NCBI GenBank assembly: GCA_021838785.1
Contig: JAKCCV010000011.1
Coordinates: forward strand, 1 to 64,000
Reading direction: 5' to 3'
DNA length: 64,000 bases
From: Acidobacteriota bacterium
GTDB taxonomy: Bacteria > Acidobacteriota > Terriglobia > UBA7540
Shown: piece by piece, positions 1-8,967 of the stretch
Layout: the number at the start of each line of letters is the position of its first letter
Position numbering within the stretch: the stretch's first letter is position 1
Made by a program: the position numbers and the translations under genes
The notes under the pieces: generated by a model
What the model saw: only the letters and a program-made list of their open reading frames with translations
What the model was told of the DNA's origin: nothing
The model's database searches: none

Positions 1-1805
1 CCGACCTGAAGGTCGCCGCTACGGGTGCCCAGCAAAGCAGTTCGGATTCACAGATGGTGGGCGCGCTCGTCAAGCGCCATAAGAACGCCTTGCTCGCCGC
101 GCTCGCGGCCATCATCGTGGTTGCTGCCGCCGGCGTCTGGTTTTTCGCCTTTCGGCCCAAGCCGCCGATGAGGTTTGAAGTCGGACAAATCGAGCGGCTC
201 ACGAATTTCGGCGACGTCGAATCCGCCGCCATCTCACCTGACGGCCGCTACGTCGCCTACGTGCGGGGCGCGCCGGGCCGCGAGAGCATCTGGCTGCGCC
301 AGACGGCGACCGGCAGCGACGCTCCGATTCTTCCCACGGCGGCGGTCAATTACTCGGGTGTAACCTTCACGCCGGATGGAAACTTCATCTACTACGACTC
401 GCGCACGGTCGCCGCTTCCTCCGGGGTGGTCTATCGCATCCCTTCGCTCGGCGGCAATCCGAAGGAGGTCGCTCGTGACGCTCAAGGCAGGGTTGCCGTT
501 TCCCCAGGCGGAAAGCGAATCGCCTTTGTGCGCAGAAACTTGGCCACCGGCGAAACAACCCTGGTTGTGGCAAACTCGGACGGCACCGGGCAGCACGCCA
601 TCGCTTCCGGCAAGTCGCCAGAGTTTCTCGAGGATCCTCCCGCCTGGTCTCCCGACGGAAGGGTCATAGCGCTTCCGTCTGAGTCGTTCGCCGGAATTTA
701 CTCGAATTCCCTAATCGCCGTGAGCGCCGGCGGCGGCAAACAAAGAGTTGTGGCGCATACGCGCCTTTGGCTGGACTCGCTGACGTGGTTGCCGGACGGC
801 AGAGGGCTAATCGTCGCCGCCGCTAATCAGAGCCAGGTATTCCAGTTGCAACTCTGGCGGGTCTCCTATCCTTCCGGGGCCATGCGCAGGGTAACACACG
901 ACTTGAACGCTTACTCGATGCCGACATTGACGGCGGACGGCAAAACGTTGAGCGTGGTTGAGTCGGAAACAGACTCCAATCTGTGGATTGCGGCCAAGGG
1001 CGACCTTGACCATCCCCGGCAGATTACTTCGATCGCGCAGGGCACGGAGGGCCTCACCATAGTGAACTGGCCGCCCGGCAACCGGATTTTCTACTCTTCG
1101 GCGGATAGCGGCTCGGTCGCTGTCTGGAGCGTGAGCCCGGACGGAACGGGTGCGCAAAACCTGTCAAATCCCCAGGGCGCGAACGACGAACACTTTTCGG
1201 TCTGCCCGACGGGGGATAATATTGTATTCGATTCTGACCGCCAGGGCGGCGTGAATCTGTGGCGAATCCATCGCGACGGCAGCGGCCTCACCCGCCTGAC
1301 GCGTGGCAGCTTTGACCTTGAACCCTCGTGCTCGCCCGATGGCAAGTGGGTGGTCTTCGCATCGCGTGGCCACGGCGGCCCCGAGCTTCGGCGCGTGCCC
1401 ATCCAAGGCGGCGCGGAGCGAAAGATTACGAACCAGCCTTGCTACCGCCCCTCAATCTCGCCCGACGGCCAATGGATCGCCTGCATCGCCCCGGAAGCCG
1501 GCCAGATGAAAATCGCCGTGATTCCGTTCAGTGGCGGACCCGCCGCCAAGATGTTCTCCGTTCCCGCCGGGGCCAGCCCGGAGACCTTGCAGTGGACTCC
1601 CGACAGCCGCGCCATCGGCTACGTCAACACGGTGAGTGGCGTTTCAAACCTATGGACGCAGCCGCTCGCGGGCGGCGCGGCAAAACAGGCAACCCAGTTT
1701 ACTTCCGGTGAAATTTTCAATTTCGCCTGGTCGCCCCAAGGCGACTTGGCGCTCGCCCGCGGCAGCCAGTCGAGCGACGTGGTGCTCATCAAGAACGCTC
1801 AGTGA
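1..1805 (+). CDS. PD40/TolB-like beta-propeller protein, 5' end cut by window edge
   Basis: The reading frame is open to the left edge (first complete codon at base 3), so the ATG at 54 need not be the start. Residues about 11-33 after that ATG form one membrane segment. The rest is a string of PD40 repeats with motifs such as SPDGRYVAYV, SPGGKRIAFV, SPDGKWVVFA and SPDGQWIACI, which fold as a TolB-like propeller. In Acidobacteriota this arrangement (short linker, one membrane helix, extracytoplasmic PD40 propeller) commonly follows a eukaryotic-like Ser/Thr kinase domain, so this may be the C-terminal half of such a kinase; the kinase itself is not in view. A free-standing membrane-anchored propeller is the alternative. 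Confidence 0.8.
   Translation, partial: DLKVAATGAQQSSSDSQMVGALVKRHKNALLAALAAIIVVAAAGVWFFAFRPKPPMRFEVGQIERLTNFGDVESAAISPDGRYVAYVRGAPGRESIWLRQTATGSDAPILPTAAVNYSGVTFTPDGNFIYYDSRTVAASSGVVYRIPSLGGNPKEVARDAQGRVAVSPGGKRIAFVRRNLATGETTLVVANSDGTGQHAIASGKSPEFLEDPPAWSPDGRVIALPSESFAGIYSNSLIAVSAGGGKQRVVAHTRLWLDSLTWLPDGRGLIVAAANQSQVFQLQLWRVSYPSGAMRRVTHDLNAYSMPTLTADGKTLSVVESETDSNLWIAAKGDLDHPRQITSIAQGTEGLTIVNWPPGNRIFYSSADSGSVAVWSVSPDGTGAQNLSNPQGANDEHFSVCPTGDNIVFDSDRQGGVNLWRIHRDGSGLTRLTRGSFDLEPSCSPDGKWVVFASRGHGGPELRRVPIQGGAERKITNQPCYRPSISPDGQWIACIAPEAGQMKIAVIPFSGGPAAKMFSVPAGASPETLQWTPDSRAIGYVNTVSGVSNLWTQPLAGGAAKQATQFTSGEIFNFAWSPQGDLALARGSQSSDVVLIKNAQ
2..15. repeat. Short REP-like palindrome at the window edge
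   Basis: Two six-base arms (CGACCT and AGGTCG) flank the dinucleotide GA. It lies in frame inside the PD40 reading frame. Its CCTGAAGG core resembles the CCTAAAGG core of the palindrome at 47310-47327. It may be part of a larger element cut by the edge. Confidence 0.4.
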
Positions 1806-1845
1806 CCGGCGCTGCCATTGGTGATGCTTACCCTGCACGGTAGCA

Positions 1846-1946
1846 GGTAGCGCAGAGGTTGTGCGTCTCAACCTCTGCGGCTCGCGCCGGCGCTGACGGT
1901 GCAAAGGCCGCAGAGGAGCGCCAAAGGTGCGCACCTCTGCGCTACC
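1846..1946. repeat. REPIN-like double hairpin
   Basis: This element fills the 317-base gap between the PD40 gene and the next gene. The ends are a perfect 14-bp inverted repeat (GGTAGCGCAGAGGT at 1846-1859, its complement at 1933-1946). Inside, 1851-1861 pairs perfectly with 1869-1879 (11 bp, 7-base loop), and 1909-1921 pairs with 1929-1941 with one mismatch. Two facing hairpins are the layout of REPIN elements. No RAYT transposase is visible in the window. I see nothing else in the gap. Confidence 0.6.
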
Positions 1947-2122
1947 CCTCCTGGCTCGCCTCGTTGTAGCGGCCCGGAGGCGAGCTGCGCCATCCCTGAG
2001 CTTGGCGCGCCAGCAACGGGCGACGTTCTCAATCCTTCCGAGCACGAGGGTGGATTTCCCGCGTCCCTGCGTTAAACTAAGAGCGCGCCGGTTCGGCGAA
2101 ATCGAAGCCGGCCGGGGATGCC

Positions 2123-2938
2123 ATGGAGCGCTACGGGCACGGGAGCGGCAAGGTGAGGCGGCACGGTCCAAGGGCAGTCCAGCGGAGCGGGCGGTTATGG
2201 CTGGGCGCGCTAGCGGCCTGCGCGATGCTGTCCTCTTGCAGCCAACCTCGTCCCCACGTGATGGCTTCGAAGCCAACGCCAATCAATCCGGCCACGGTGG
2301 GTGAGATTGACGGCACGATTTATTTCAAGGGCACGCCGCCGCGCCGGCAAGTGATTCACATGAACGAAGACCCGGTGTGCGCGAGCGAGCACCGCGGCCG
2401 GCCCGTTCACGCCGAAGACGGCAAAGTGAACCCCAACGGGACGCTGCCCAACGTTTTTGTTTACCTTCGCGCCGGAGCGGAGAAGTATGTTTTTGCGCCG
2501 CCCTCCCGGCCCGTGCTGCTGGCGCAGAAGGGCTGCATGTACGTGCCGCACGTGCTGGGCATTCAAGTGGGGCAGCCGCTTGAAATCATCTCGGAAGACC
2601 CGACGATGCACAACGTGCATCTGATCGCCAAAAACAATCCGGAATGGAATGTTTCGCAGGCGCCGGGCGCGCCGCCCATCTTCAAGACGTTTTCGCGGCC
2701 CGAAGTGATGATGTCGGCAGAGTGCAATCAGCATCCCTGGATGCGATGCTACATCGGCGCGGTGGCCAACCCTTTTTACGCGGTGACGGGCTCGAGCGGC
2801 GAGTACGCGCTGCGGGGCGTCCCAGCGGGAACTTATACCGTTGAGGCATGGACGGCAACCTTCGGCACCATGGAGAAGTCCGTGACGGTGCGGCCGAAAA
2901 AAACGACGCAGGCGAATTTCACGTTCCAGCCGATGTGA
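2123..2938 (+). CDS. Cupredoxin-like / carboxypeptidase-regulatory-like lipoprotein, cox-cluster associated
   Basis: A secreted protein of 271 residues with an N-terminal hydrophobic stretch and a lipobox ending in LSSC (about residues 31-39), so probably a lipoprotein. The middle holds a conserved GCMYVPHVLGIQVGQPL segment followed by MHNVH and then CNQHPWMRCYI; a His, Cys, His, Met set of this kind is compatible with a cupredoxin-type copper site, though this was not tested. The C-terminal 60 residues (SGEYALRGVPAGTYTVEAW) look like a carboxypeptidase regulatory-like beta-sandwich. It ends 32 bases before coxB and is probably co-transcribed. A role in copper delivery or electron transfer to the oxidase is inferred from position. 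Confidence 0.7.
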   Translation: MERYGHGSGKVRRHGPRAVQRSGRLWLGALAACAMLSSCSQPRPHVMASKPTPINPATVGEIDGTIYFKGTPPRRQVIHMNEDPVCASEHRGRPVHAEDGKVNPNGTLPNVFVYLRAGAEKYVFAPPSRPVLLAQKGCMYVPHVLGIQVGQPLEIISEDPTMHNVHLIAKNNPEWNVSQAPGAPPIFKTFSRPEVMMSAECNQHPWMRCYIGAVANPFYAVTGSSGEYALRGVPAGTYTVEAWTATFGTMEKSVTVRPKKTTQANFTFQPM

Positions 2939-2970
2939 GGCTCAGGCTTGGCGCGGCGGAAAGTGGGGTC

Positions 2971-3762
2971 ATGGGCAAACTTCTTGCGTTCACGATGGTG
3001 GCGGCGACCGTGGCGACCGTCGTGCTGTTCTGGCGGCGGGTGTGGTGGTTTCCGCCGAATATCTCGACCGTCGGGGCGGGGGTGGACGGCGACTTTCGGC
3101 TGACGCTCTGGGTGACGGGCATCCTGTTTGTGGCCGCGCAACTGATTCTGGCGTATTGCATCGGCCGACGACCGAAGGCCGGCCGCGCCCGCTATCTCAC
3201 GGGCAATCTGCGGATGGAAGTGGCGTGGGCGGTCGTGGCGGGCGCGACGTTTATCGGCCTGGCGCTCCACAGCTATCGAACCTGGGCGCGGATGTATTTT
3301 ATCGGCGCGCCGCCCAACGCCGTGAAGATTCAGGTGGAGGCGGAGCAATTTGCTTATTGGTTCCGCTATCCGGGGCCGGACGGCGTGTTTGGCCCCATGC
3401 ACCTTCGGCTGATCAACGACGCCACGGGCAACTACTTTGGGCTCGACCCGGCGCGCGATCCCACCTCGCGCGACGACATTGTCACCGCGACGCTCGGCAT
3501 TCCCGTTGACCGGCCCGTCGAGCTGCTGCTGATGTCGAGAGACGTGATTCATTCCTTTTACGTCCCGGAGCTTCGCATCCAGCAGGACATCGTCCCGGGC
3601 ATGGTGATTCCGATTCACTTTACGGCGACTCGAACCGGCAACTATGAGATTGTCTGCACACAGCTCTGCGGGCTGGGACACTACGCGATGCGGGCGCCGC
3701 TCAAGGTGATGACGGAGGCGAAATTCAAGCAATGGCTGGCGCGCCAGGCGGCCGAGCAATGA
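2971..3762 (+). CDS. coxB: Cytochrome c oxidase subunit II
   Basis: Carries the CuA site of a heme-copper oxidase, accepting electrons from cytochrome c on the periplasmic side. With the start at 2971 the protein has 263 residues: an N-terminal membrane segment (about 4-22), two more hydrophobic segments (about 41-66 and 80-103) and a C-terminal cupredoxin domain. The CuA ligands are visible as His194 (VIHSFYVPE), then CTQLCGLGHYAM with Cys229, Cys233, His237 and Met240. The usual Glu between the two cysteines is Gln here, a variant seen in some bacterial oxidases. There is no cytochrome c domain. An upstream in-frame start at 2848 would overlap the lipoprotein gene and adds unlike sequence, so it was not chosen. 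Confidence 0.92.
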   Translation: MGKLLAFTMVAATVATVVLFWRRVWWFPPNISTVGAGVDGDFRLTLWVTGILFVAAQLILAYCIGRRPKAGRARYLTGNLRMEVAWAVVAGATFIGLALHSYRTWARMYFIGAPPNAVKIQVEAEQFAYWFRYPGPDGVFGPMHLRLINDATGNYFGLDPARDPTSRDDIVTATLGIPVDRPVELLLMSRDVIHSFYVPELRIQQDIVPGMVIPIHFTATRTGNYEIVCTQLCGLGHYAMRAPLKVMTEAKFKQWLARQAAEQ

Positions 3763-3913
3763 GAGGTCCGGAACCGGCCAATGGGTGAAAGAGCCGGCTG
3801 GCGGATGCCCTGCGCTTCGCGAGCACCGTTGAATGGCGGCCCGCCAGGTGACGGCCCGTTGGACAGGCGGCAATCGCACCAGGCTCGCGCCGCAGAGCGT
3901 AAGGTCGAGTGAC

Positions 3914-5707
3914 GTGGCAAAGGCTTCCAGTGAAAGCGTGGCACCGCAAGTCGCCCGGGGCTTTTGGCGGAAGTACGTCTTCAGCACCGACCACCAAATC
4001 ATCGGCAGGCAATACTATTTTTTGGCGCTTTTTGCGGCGCTCGTGGCGATGTTTCTGTCCTGGCTGATGCGCGTCCACTTGGCCTGGCCGAGGCTGGCGA
4101 TTCCGGGCCTGAGCGCGCTTTCCGCCTCGGGCGCGCCAGCCGGGCTGATGACGCCGGAATATTATTTGTCGCTTTTGACAGTGCACGGAACGCTGATGAT
4201 TTTTTTTGTTTTAACCACGGCGCCTCAAGCGGGGTTTGGGAACTGTCTCTTGCCGGCGCAACTGGGCGCGGAGCGCATGGCGTTTCCGCGATTGAACATG
4301 CTTTCCTTCTGGCTCACCTTCACAAGCCTGGGCGTGTTGCTGGCGAGTTTTTTGGTGCGGGGTGGGCCGGCAATTTCCGGCTGGACGGCCTATCCGCCGT
4401 TGAGCGCGCTTGGCAGCATCACGGGTCCGGGCGAGGGCCTGGGGCAGAGCCTGTGGATCATCTCAATTGCCTTGTTTTGCGTGGCCTCGCTTTTGGGGGC
4501 GCTGAACTTTATCACCACCACGCTCGATTTGCGGGCGCCGGGCATGACGCTGATGCGAATGCCTCTCACCGCCTGGGCGTGGTTTGTCACCGCCATCCTG
4601 ATGTTGCTTTCCTTCGCCGTGCTGCTGGCGGCGTGCGTCCTGCTGATGCTGGATCGCGTCGCGGGAACCAGCTTCTTTGTTCCGAGCGGGCTGATCGTGA
4701 GCGGGCAGATGATTCATGGCCACGCGGGCGGCTCACCGCTGTTGTGGGAGCACCTTTTTTGGTTTTTCGGTCACCCGGAGGTTTATATCGCCATTCTGCC
4801 GGCCATGGGGGTGACCTCGCATCTGCTTTCTTGCTTCGCGCGCAAGCCCGTGTTTGGCTATCGCGCCATGGTGTGGGCGACCATCGCCATTGGATTTCTG
4901 GGTTTTCTGGTGTGGGGCCATCACATGTTCGTGAGCGGAATGAATCCGTATTCAGCGTTTGCGTTTGCGGTGCTGACCGTCATCATTGCCGTGCCTTCCG
5001 CCGTCAAGACGTTCAATTGGCTCGGAACGCTTTGGGGCGGCCGGCTGCGACTGACCACCGCCATGCTGTTTGCCCTGGGGTTTGTGTCCATTTTTGTCAG
5101 CGGCGGATTGAGCGGTATTTTTCTCGCCGAGCCGCCGGTGGACGTGCAGCTCCACGCCACCTATTTTGTGGTGGCGCACTTCCACCTGGTCATGGGGATG
5201 GCGGCCATGTTCGGCATCTTCAGCGGAACGTATTTTTGGTTTCCGAAAATGTTCGGCCGCATGATGAATGAAACGCTCGGCAAGATTCACTTCATCCTGA
5301 CGTTCGTGGGAGCGTATTGCGTCTTCATGCCCATGTATTTTCTGGGCATGGCGGGCAACGTGCGCCGCTACGCGCAATTTGTGGATCCCTATCTTCAGCC
5401 CTTGATGCCGTTGCAGCGCTTCATCACGGTGGCGGCGCTCGGGTTGGGCGCGGCGCAGTTTCTTTTTATCTTCAACTTGTTTTGGAGCCTGTTTGGGGGC
5501 AAGAAAGCGGGCGAAAATCCTTGGCAAGCCACCACGCTCGAATGGGCCACGCCGGGCGCGGCTCGCGCGGTTTATCGCGGCCCTTATGAGTACGCGGTGG
5601 CGGGTCAAGAGCAGGATTTCGTGATGCAAAATGCGCCGGACGCGGGCCCGTCGCGGGCGCGAAAGGAAGCTGCCGATGACAACGCAGACCAAATTTCCAA
5701 CGCTTGA
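3914..5707 (+). CDS. coxA: Cytochrome c oxidase subunit I (A-type heme-copper oxidase)
   Basis: Catalytic subunit that reduces oxygen to water and pumps protons. The protein is almost entirely membrane helices (about twelve) and shows the family signatures: VHGTLMIFF in helix II (low-spin heme His), WFFGHPEVYIAILPAMG (CuB His and the cross-linked Tyr), GHHMFVSGM (two CuB His) and HATYFVVAHFHLVMG (heme a3 and heme a His). The HPEVY Glu-Val-Tyr form marks the A type. I chose GTG at 3914 because an AAGG motif lies 9 bases upstream; an ATG at 3833 is in frame but lacks such a site. The last 32 bases overlap coxC, suggesting translational coupling. Confidence 0.93.
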   Translation: MAKASSESVAPQVARGFWRKYVFSTDHQIIGRQYYFLALFAALVAMFLSWLMRVHLAWPRLAIPGLSALSASGAPAGLMTPEYYLSLLTVHGTLMIFFVLTTAPQAGFGNCLLPAQLGAERMAFPRLNMLSFWLTFTSLGVLLASFLVRGGPAISGWTAYPPLSALGSITGPGEGLGQSLWIISIALFCVASLLGALNFITTTLDLRAPGMTLMRMPLTAWAWFVTAILMLLSFAVLLAACVLLMLDRVAGTSFFVPSGLIVSGQMIHGHAGGSPLLWEHLFWFFGHPEVYIAILPAMGVTSHLLSCFARKPVFGYRAMVWATIAIGFLGFLVWGHHMFVSGMNPYSAFAFAVLTVIIAVPSAVKTFNWLGTLWGGRLRLTTAMLFALGFVSIFVSGGLSGIFLAEPPVDVQLHATYFVVAHFHLVMGMAAMFGIFSGTYFWFPKMFGRMMNETLGKIHFILTFVGAYCVFMPMYFLGMAGNVRRYAQFVDPYLQPLMPLQRFITVAALGLGAAQFLFIFNLFWSLFGGKKAGENPWQATTLEWATPGAARAVYRGPYEYAVAGQEQDFVMQNAPDAGPSRARKEAADDNADQISNA

Positions 5708-6320
5708 GGAAAGGGGCTTTGGCGACGGGGGCAACGGGGGAGAAGGCTCCGCCGGTCGCTCCGCCGGTGGCAATGGCACGGCGCTGAGCGTGGGCCCGAC
5801 GGGCATCTGGATCGCCATGGCCTCCATCACGATGTTCTTCGCCGCCTTCACCAGCGCCATGGTGGTGCGGGCGGGGCTCGGCGCGGATTGGACTCGCGTG
5901 GCGCTGCCGCGCATTCTGTATTTGAATACGGCGATGTTGCTGGCCAGCAGCGTGACGCTCGAACTTTCCGGCAGAAGCCTTCGGGCGGCGCGCGAGGGGC
6001 CATTTTTCGGCTGGCTGATGGCGACTGCGGCGCTGGGCGTCGCGTTTTTGGCGGGGCAGCTTGACGCCTGGCGCGAGCTGGCGGCGCGCGGAGTTTATTT
6101 GGCCACCAATCCGGCCTGCTCTTTCTTCTACCTGCTGACGGCCGCGCATGGCGCGCATCTGGCGGGCGGACTTTTGGCGCTGTTTTACTTGGTGGCGCGC
6201 CATCGGCGGATCGCGCGGGGCGCGAGCGGGCAGACCATCCTCAAGGTGACAACCCTCTATTGGCATTTCATGGACATCCTCTGGCTTTACCTGTTTCTGA
6301 TGCTGGCCTTGTGGGTTTGA
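5676..6320 (+). CDS. coxC: Cytochrome c oxidase subunit III
   Basis: A 214-residue membrane protein of about five helices, shorter than seven-helix mitochondrial subunit III but normal for the bacterial short form. Typical elements are HGAHLAGG and YWHFMDILWLYLF near the C-terminus. The ATG at 5676 is preceded by GAAAGGAAG, a good ribosome site lying inside the end of coxA. The N-terminal 35 residues are hydrophilic and Gly-rich. Subunit III stabilises the oxidase and supports proton uptake. No subunit IV gene is recognisable downstream, where the phosphoketolase gene follows after 159 bases. Confidence 0.88.
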   Translation: MTTQTKFPTLEERGFGDGGNGGEGSAGRSAGGNGTALSVGPTGIWIAMASITMFFAAFTSAMVVRAGLGADWTRVALPRILYLNTAMLLASSVTLELSGRSLRAAREGPFFGWLMATAALGVAFLAGQLDAWRELAARGVYLATNPACSFFYLLTAAHGAHLAGGLLALFYLVARHRRIARGASGQTILKVTTLYWHFMDILWLYLFLMLALWV

Positions 6321-6479
6321 ATTCATCGCCTGCGGCCGTTTTCTCCGCCGGCAAGCCGGGCGAGCTACGCGCCAATGCGGCGGACCGGACGGCGACAGAG
6401 GGTGAAGAGGAGTTCCCTCCTCGTGCTGAGGCTCGCCTGTGCTACGCTGGAGGAGGTTTCAGAACGCGCGAGGTGATTG

Positions 6480-8846
6480 ATGGAACCTGCTTTGTCGCAA
6501 ACGGAATTAAACCAAATCCACGCTTACTGGCGCGCCGCCAACTATCTTTCCGTCGGCCAAATCTACTTGATGGATAATCCCTTGCTGCGCGAGCCGCTGA
6601 AAATCGAGCACATCAAGCCGAGACTGCTCGGGCATTGGGGCACGACACCGGGACTGAACTTCATTTACGCTCACTTGAACCGGCTGATTCGGCGGCGCGA
6701 CCTCAACATGATTTTTGTGACCGGGCCGGGCCACGGCGGGCCGGGAGTGGTGGCGAATACCTACCTCGAAGGAACCTATTCGGAACTCTATTCGGAGGTG
6801 TCGCAGGACGCCGAGGGGATGAAGCGGCTGTTCCGCCAGTTTTCGTTTCCAGGCGGCGTGCCCAGCCACACGGCTCCAGAAACCCCCGGGTCTATTCACG
6901 AAGGCGGGGAGCTAGGCTATTCGTTGCTGCACGCTTATGGAGCCGTCTTTGACAACCCGGCCCTCATCGCCTGCTGCGTGGTGGGAGACGGCGAGGCGGA
7001 AACCGGCCCCTGCGCGACGAGCTGGCACTCCAACAAGTTCCTCAATCCGGCGCGCGATGGAGCCGTGCTACCCATCCTGCACTTGAACGGTTACAAAATC
7101 GCCGGCCCAACGGTGTTGGCGCGCATTTCATCGGAAGAGCTTCGTGACCTCTTCGTGGGCTACGGCTATGAGCCGCATTTTGTTGAAGGCCACGAGCCCG
7201 AGCCGATGCATCAGGCGATGGCGGCCACGCTGGAGCGCGTGCTGCAAGAGATTCAATCCATCCAGGCCCAGGCGCGGCAAAACGGCTTCCAACAACGGCC
7301 CCGCTGGCCGATGATTATCCTCCGCACGCTCAAGGGATGGACAGGCCCGAAGGAAGTGGACGGCTTGCCCGTCGAGGGCACGTTCCGCGCCCACCAAGTC
7401 CCGCTCGCGGATCTGGCCGCGAAACCCGACCATCTGAAAATGCTCGAAGCCTGGATGCGAAGTTACCAGCCCGAAGAGCTTTTCGATGGAGCCGGCCGAT
7501 TGCGGCCGGAGCTGGCGGCGCTAGCGCCCCAAGGCCCGCGCCGCATGGGAGCGAATCCACACGCCAACGGCGGCTTGTTGCTGAAAGATCTGCACATGCC
7601 GGACTTCCGCCAATATGGTGTCGCCGTCGAGAAGCCGGGCACCCTCACGGCGGAATCCACGCGCGTGGCCGGAACGTTTTTGCGCGACGTTATGAAGCTC
7701 AACCCGGCGAACTTTCGGCTGATGGGCCCGGATGAAACGTCCTCCAACCGCCTAGAGGCCGTGTTTCAAGTGACGAATCGTGTCTCGACGGCGGAGATCC
7801 TGCCCACCGACGACCACGTGAAGCCGGACGGACGGGTGATGGAAGTCTTGAGCGAGCACATGTGCCAAGGATGGCTGGAAGGCTATCTGCTGACCGGCCG
7901 GCACGGATTTTTCTCCTGCTATGAAGCGTTCATTCACATTGTGGATTCCATGTTCAACCAGCACGCCAAGTGGCTGAAAGTCACCCGCGGGATTCCCTGG
8001 CGGCGGCCCATCGCGTCGCTGAATTACTTGCTGACGTCCCACGTGTGGCGGCAGGATCATAACGGATTCAGCCACCAAGACCCGGGATTCATTGATCACG
8101 TGGTGAACAAGAAGGCCGAGGTCGTTCGAGTCTATCTTCCGCCGGACGCCAACACGCTGCTCTCGGTGGTGGATCACTGCCTGCGCAGTCGGAATTACGT
8201 CAACGTCATCATTGCCGGTAAGCATCCCGAGCTGCAATGGCTGGATATGGAGGCGGCCGTGCGTCACTGCACGCAAGGCGTGGGGATTTGGAGCTGGGCC
8301 AGCAACGACCAAGGCGCCGAGCCAGACGCCGTGATGGCCTGCGCCGGCGACGTGCCGACGCTCGAAACGCTGGCCGCCGTGGACCTGCTGCGCCAACACG
8401 TCCCCGATCTGCGCCTTCGCGTGGTGAATGTGGTGGATCTGATGGCGCTTCAGCCGCAGAGCGAGCATCCGCACGGGCTGCCCGATCGCGCCTATGACGC
8501 TCTGTTCACCCCCAATAAGCCGATCATTTTTGCCTTTCACGGCTATCCGTGGCTCATCCATCGCCTGGTCTATCGGCGCCGCAACCAGCAGCTCCACGTG
8601 CGCGGCTACAAGGAAGAGGGAACCACCACCACGCCTTTCGACATGTGTGTGCGCAACGATTTGGACCGTTTCCACCTGGCCTTGGATGTGCTCGACCGGG
8701 TGCCCAAGTTGGAAAATGTCACCGCTCATTTTCGCCAGTGGCTGCGCGACCGGTTGGTGGATCACCGCTCCTACGTTCAAGCGCACGGCGACGACATGCC
8801 GGAAATTAAAAACTGGCAGTGGCCGTATCCCTCGGGAACGGAGTGA
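6480..8846 (+). CDS. xfp: Xylulose-5-P/fructose-6-P phosphoketolase
   Basis: Cleaves xylulose 5-phosphate (and usually fructose 6-phosphate) with phosphate to acetyl phosphate plus glyceraldehyde 3-phosphate or erythrose 4-phosphate, using thiamine diphosphate. Length (788 residues) matches the family. Recognisable stretches are [35 protein letters not shown], the ThDP motif [10 protein letters not shown], and the C-terminal [20 protein letters not shown] at 6480 has GAGGTG upstream; a TTG one codon earlier is possible. The next gene is acetate kinase, so the pair makes acetate and ATP from acetyl phosphate. Its position between the cox and cta genes is unusual. Confidence 0.93.
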   Translation: MEPALSQTELNQIHAYWRAANYLSVGQIYLMDNPLLREPLKIEHIKPRLLGHWGTTPGLNFIYAHLNRLIRRRDLNMIFVTGPGHGGPGVVANTYLEGTYSELYSEVSQDAEGMKRLFRQFSFPGGVPSHTAPETPGSIHEGGELGYSLLHAYGAVFDNPALIACCVVGDGEAETGPCATSWHSNKFLNPARDGAVLPILHLNGYKIAGPTVLARISSEELRDLFVGYGYEPHFVEGHEPEPMHQAMAATLERVLQEIQSIQAQARQNGFQQRPRWPMIILRTLKGWTGPKEVDGLPVEGTFRAHQVPLADLAAKPDHLKMLEAWMRSYQPEELFDGAGRLRPELAALAPQGPRRMGANPHANGGLLLKDLHMPDFRQYGVAVEKPGTLTAESTRVAGTFLRDVMKLNPANFRLMGPDETSSNRLEAVFQVTNRVSTAEILPTDDHVKPDGRVMEVLSEHMCQGWLEGYLLTGRHGFFSCYEAFIHIVDSMFNQHAKWLKVTRGIPWRRPIASLNYLLTSHVWRQDHNGFSHQDPGFIDHVVNKKAEVVRVYLPPDANTLLSVVDHCLRSRNYVNVIIAGKHPELQWLDMEAAVRHCTQGVGIWSWASNDQGAEPDAVMACAGDVPTLETLAAVDLLRQHVPDLRLRVVNVVDLMALQPQSEHPHGLPDRAYDALFTPNKPIIFAFHGYPWLIHRLVYRRRNQQLHVRGYKEEGTTTTPFDMCVRNDLDRFHLALDVLDRVPKLENVTAHFRQWLRDRLVDHRSYVQAHGDDMPEIKNWQWPYPSGTE

Positions 8847-8967
8847 GGGATCGGCTCGCCTCGCGCCCTAGCACGTTCCAAGCGAAGTCGGCGAGAGAAG
8901 GTTGCAGGCAAGGAGTGCGGCGGAGCGTCGCAACTCCGGGGGAGCGCGGCATCGCGGTTGAAGCTGC

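Noticed and set aside
4952-5914. 320-codon minus-strand frame opposite coxA/coxC
   Set aside because: Arg/His-rich shadow of well-identified oxidase genes.
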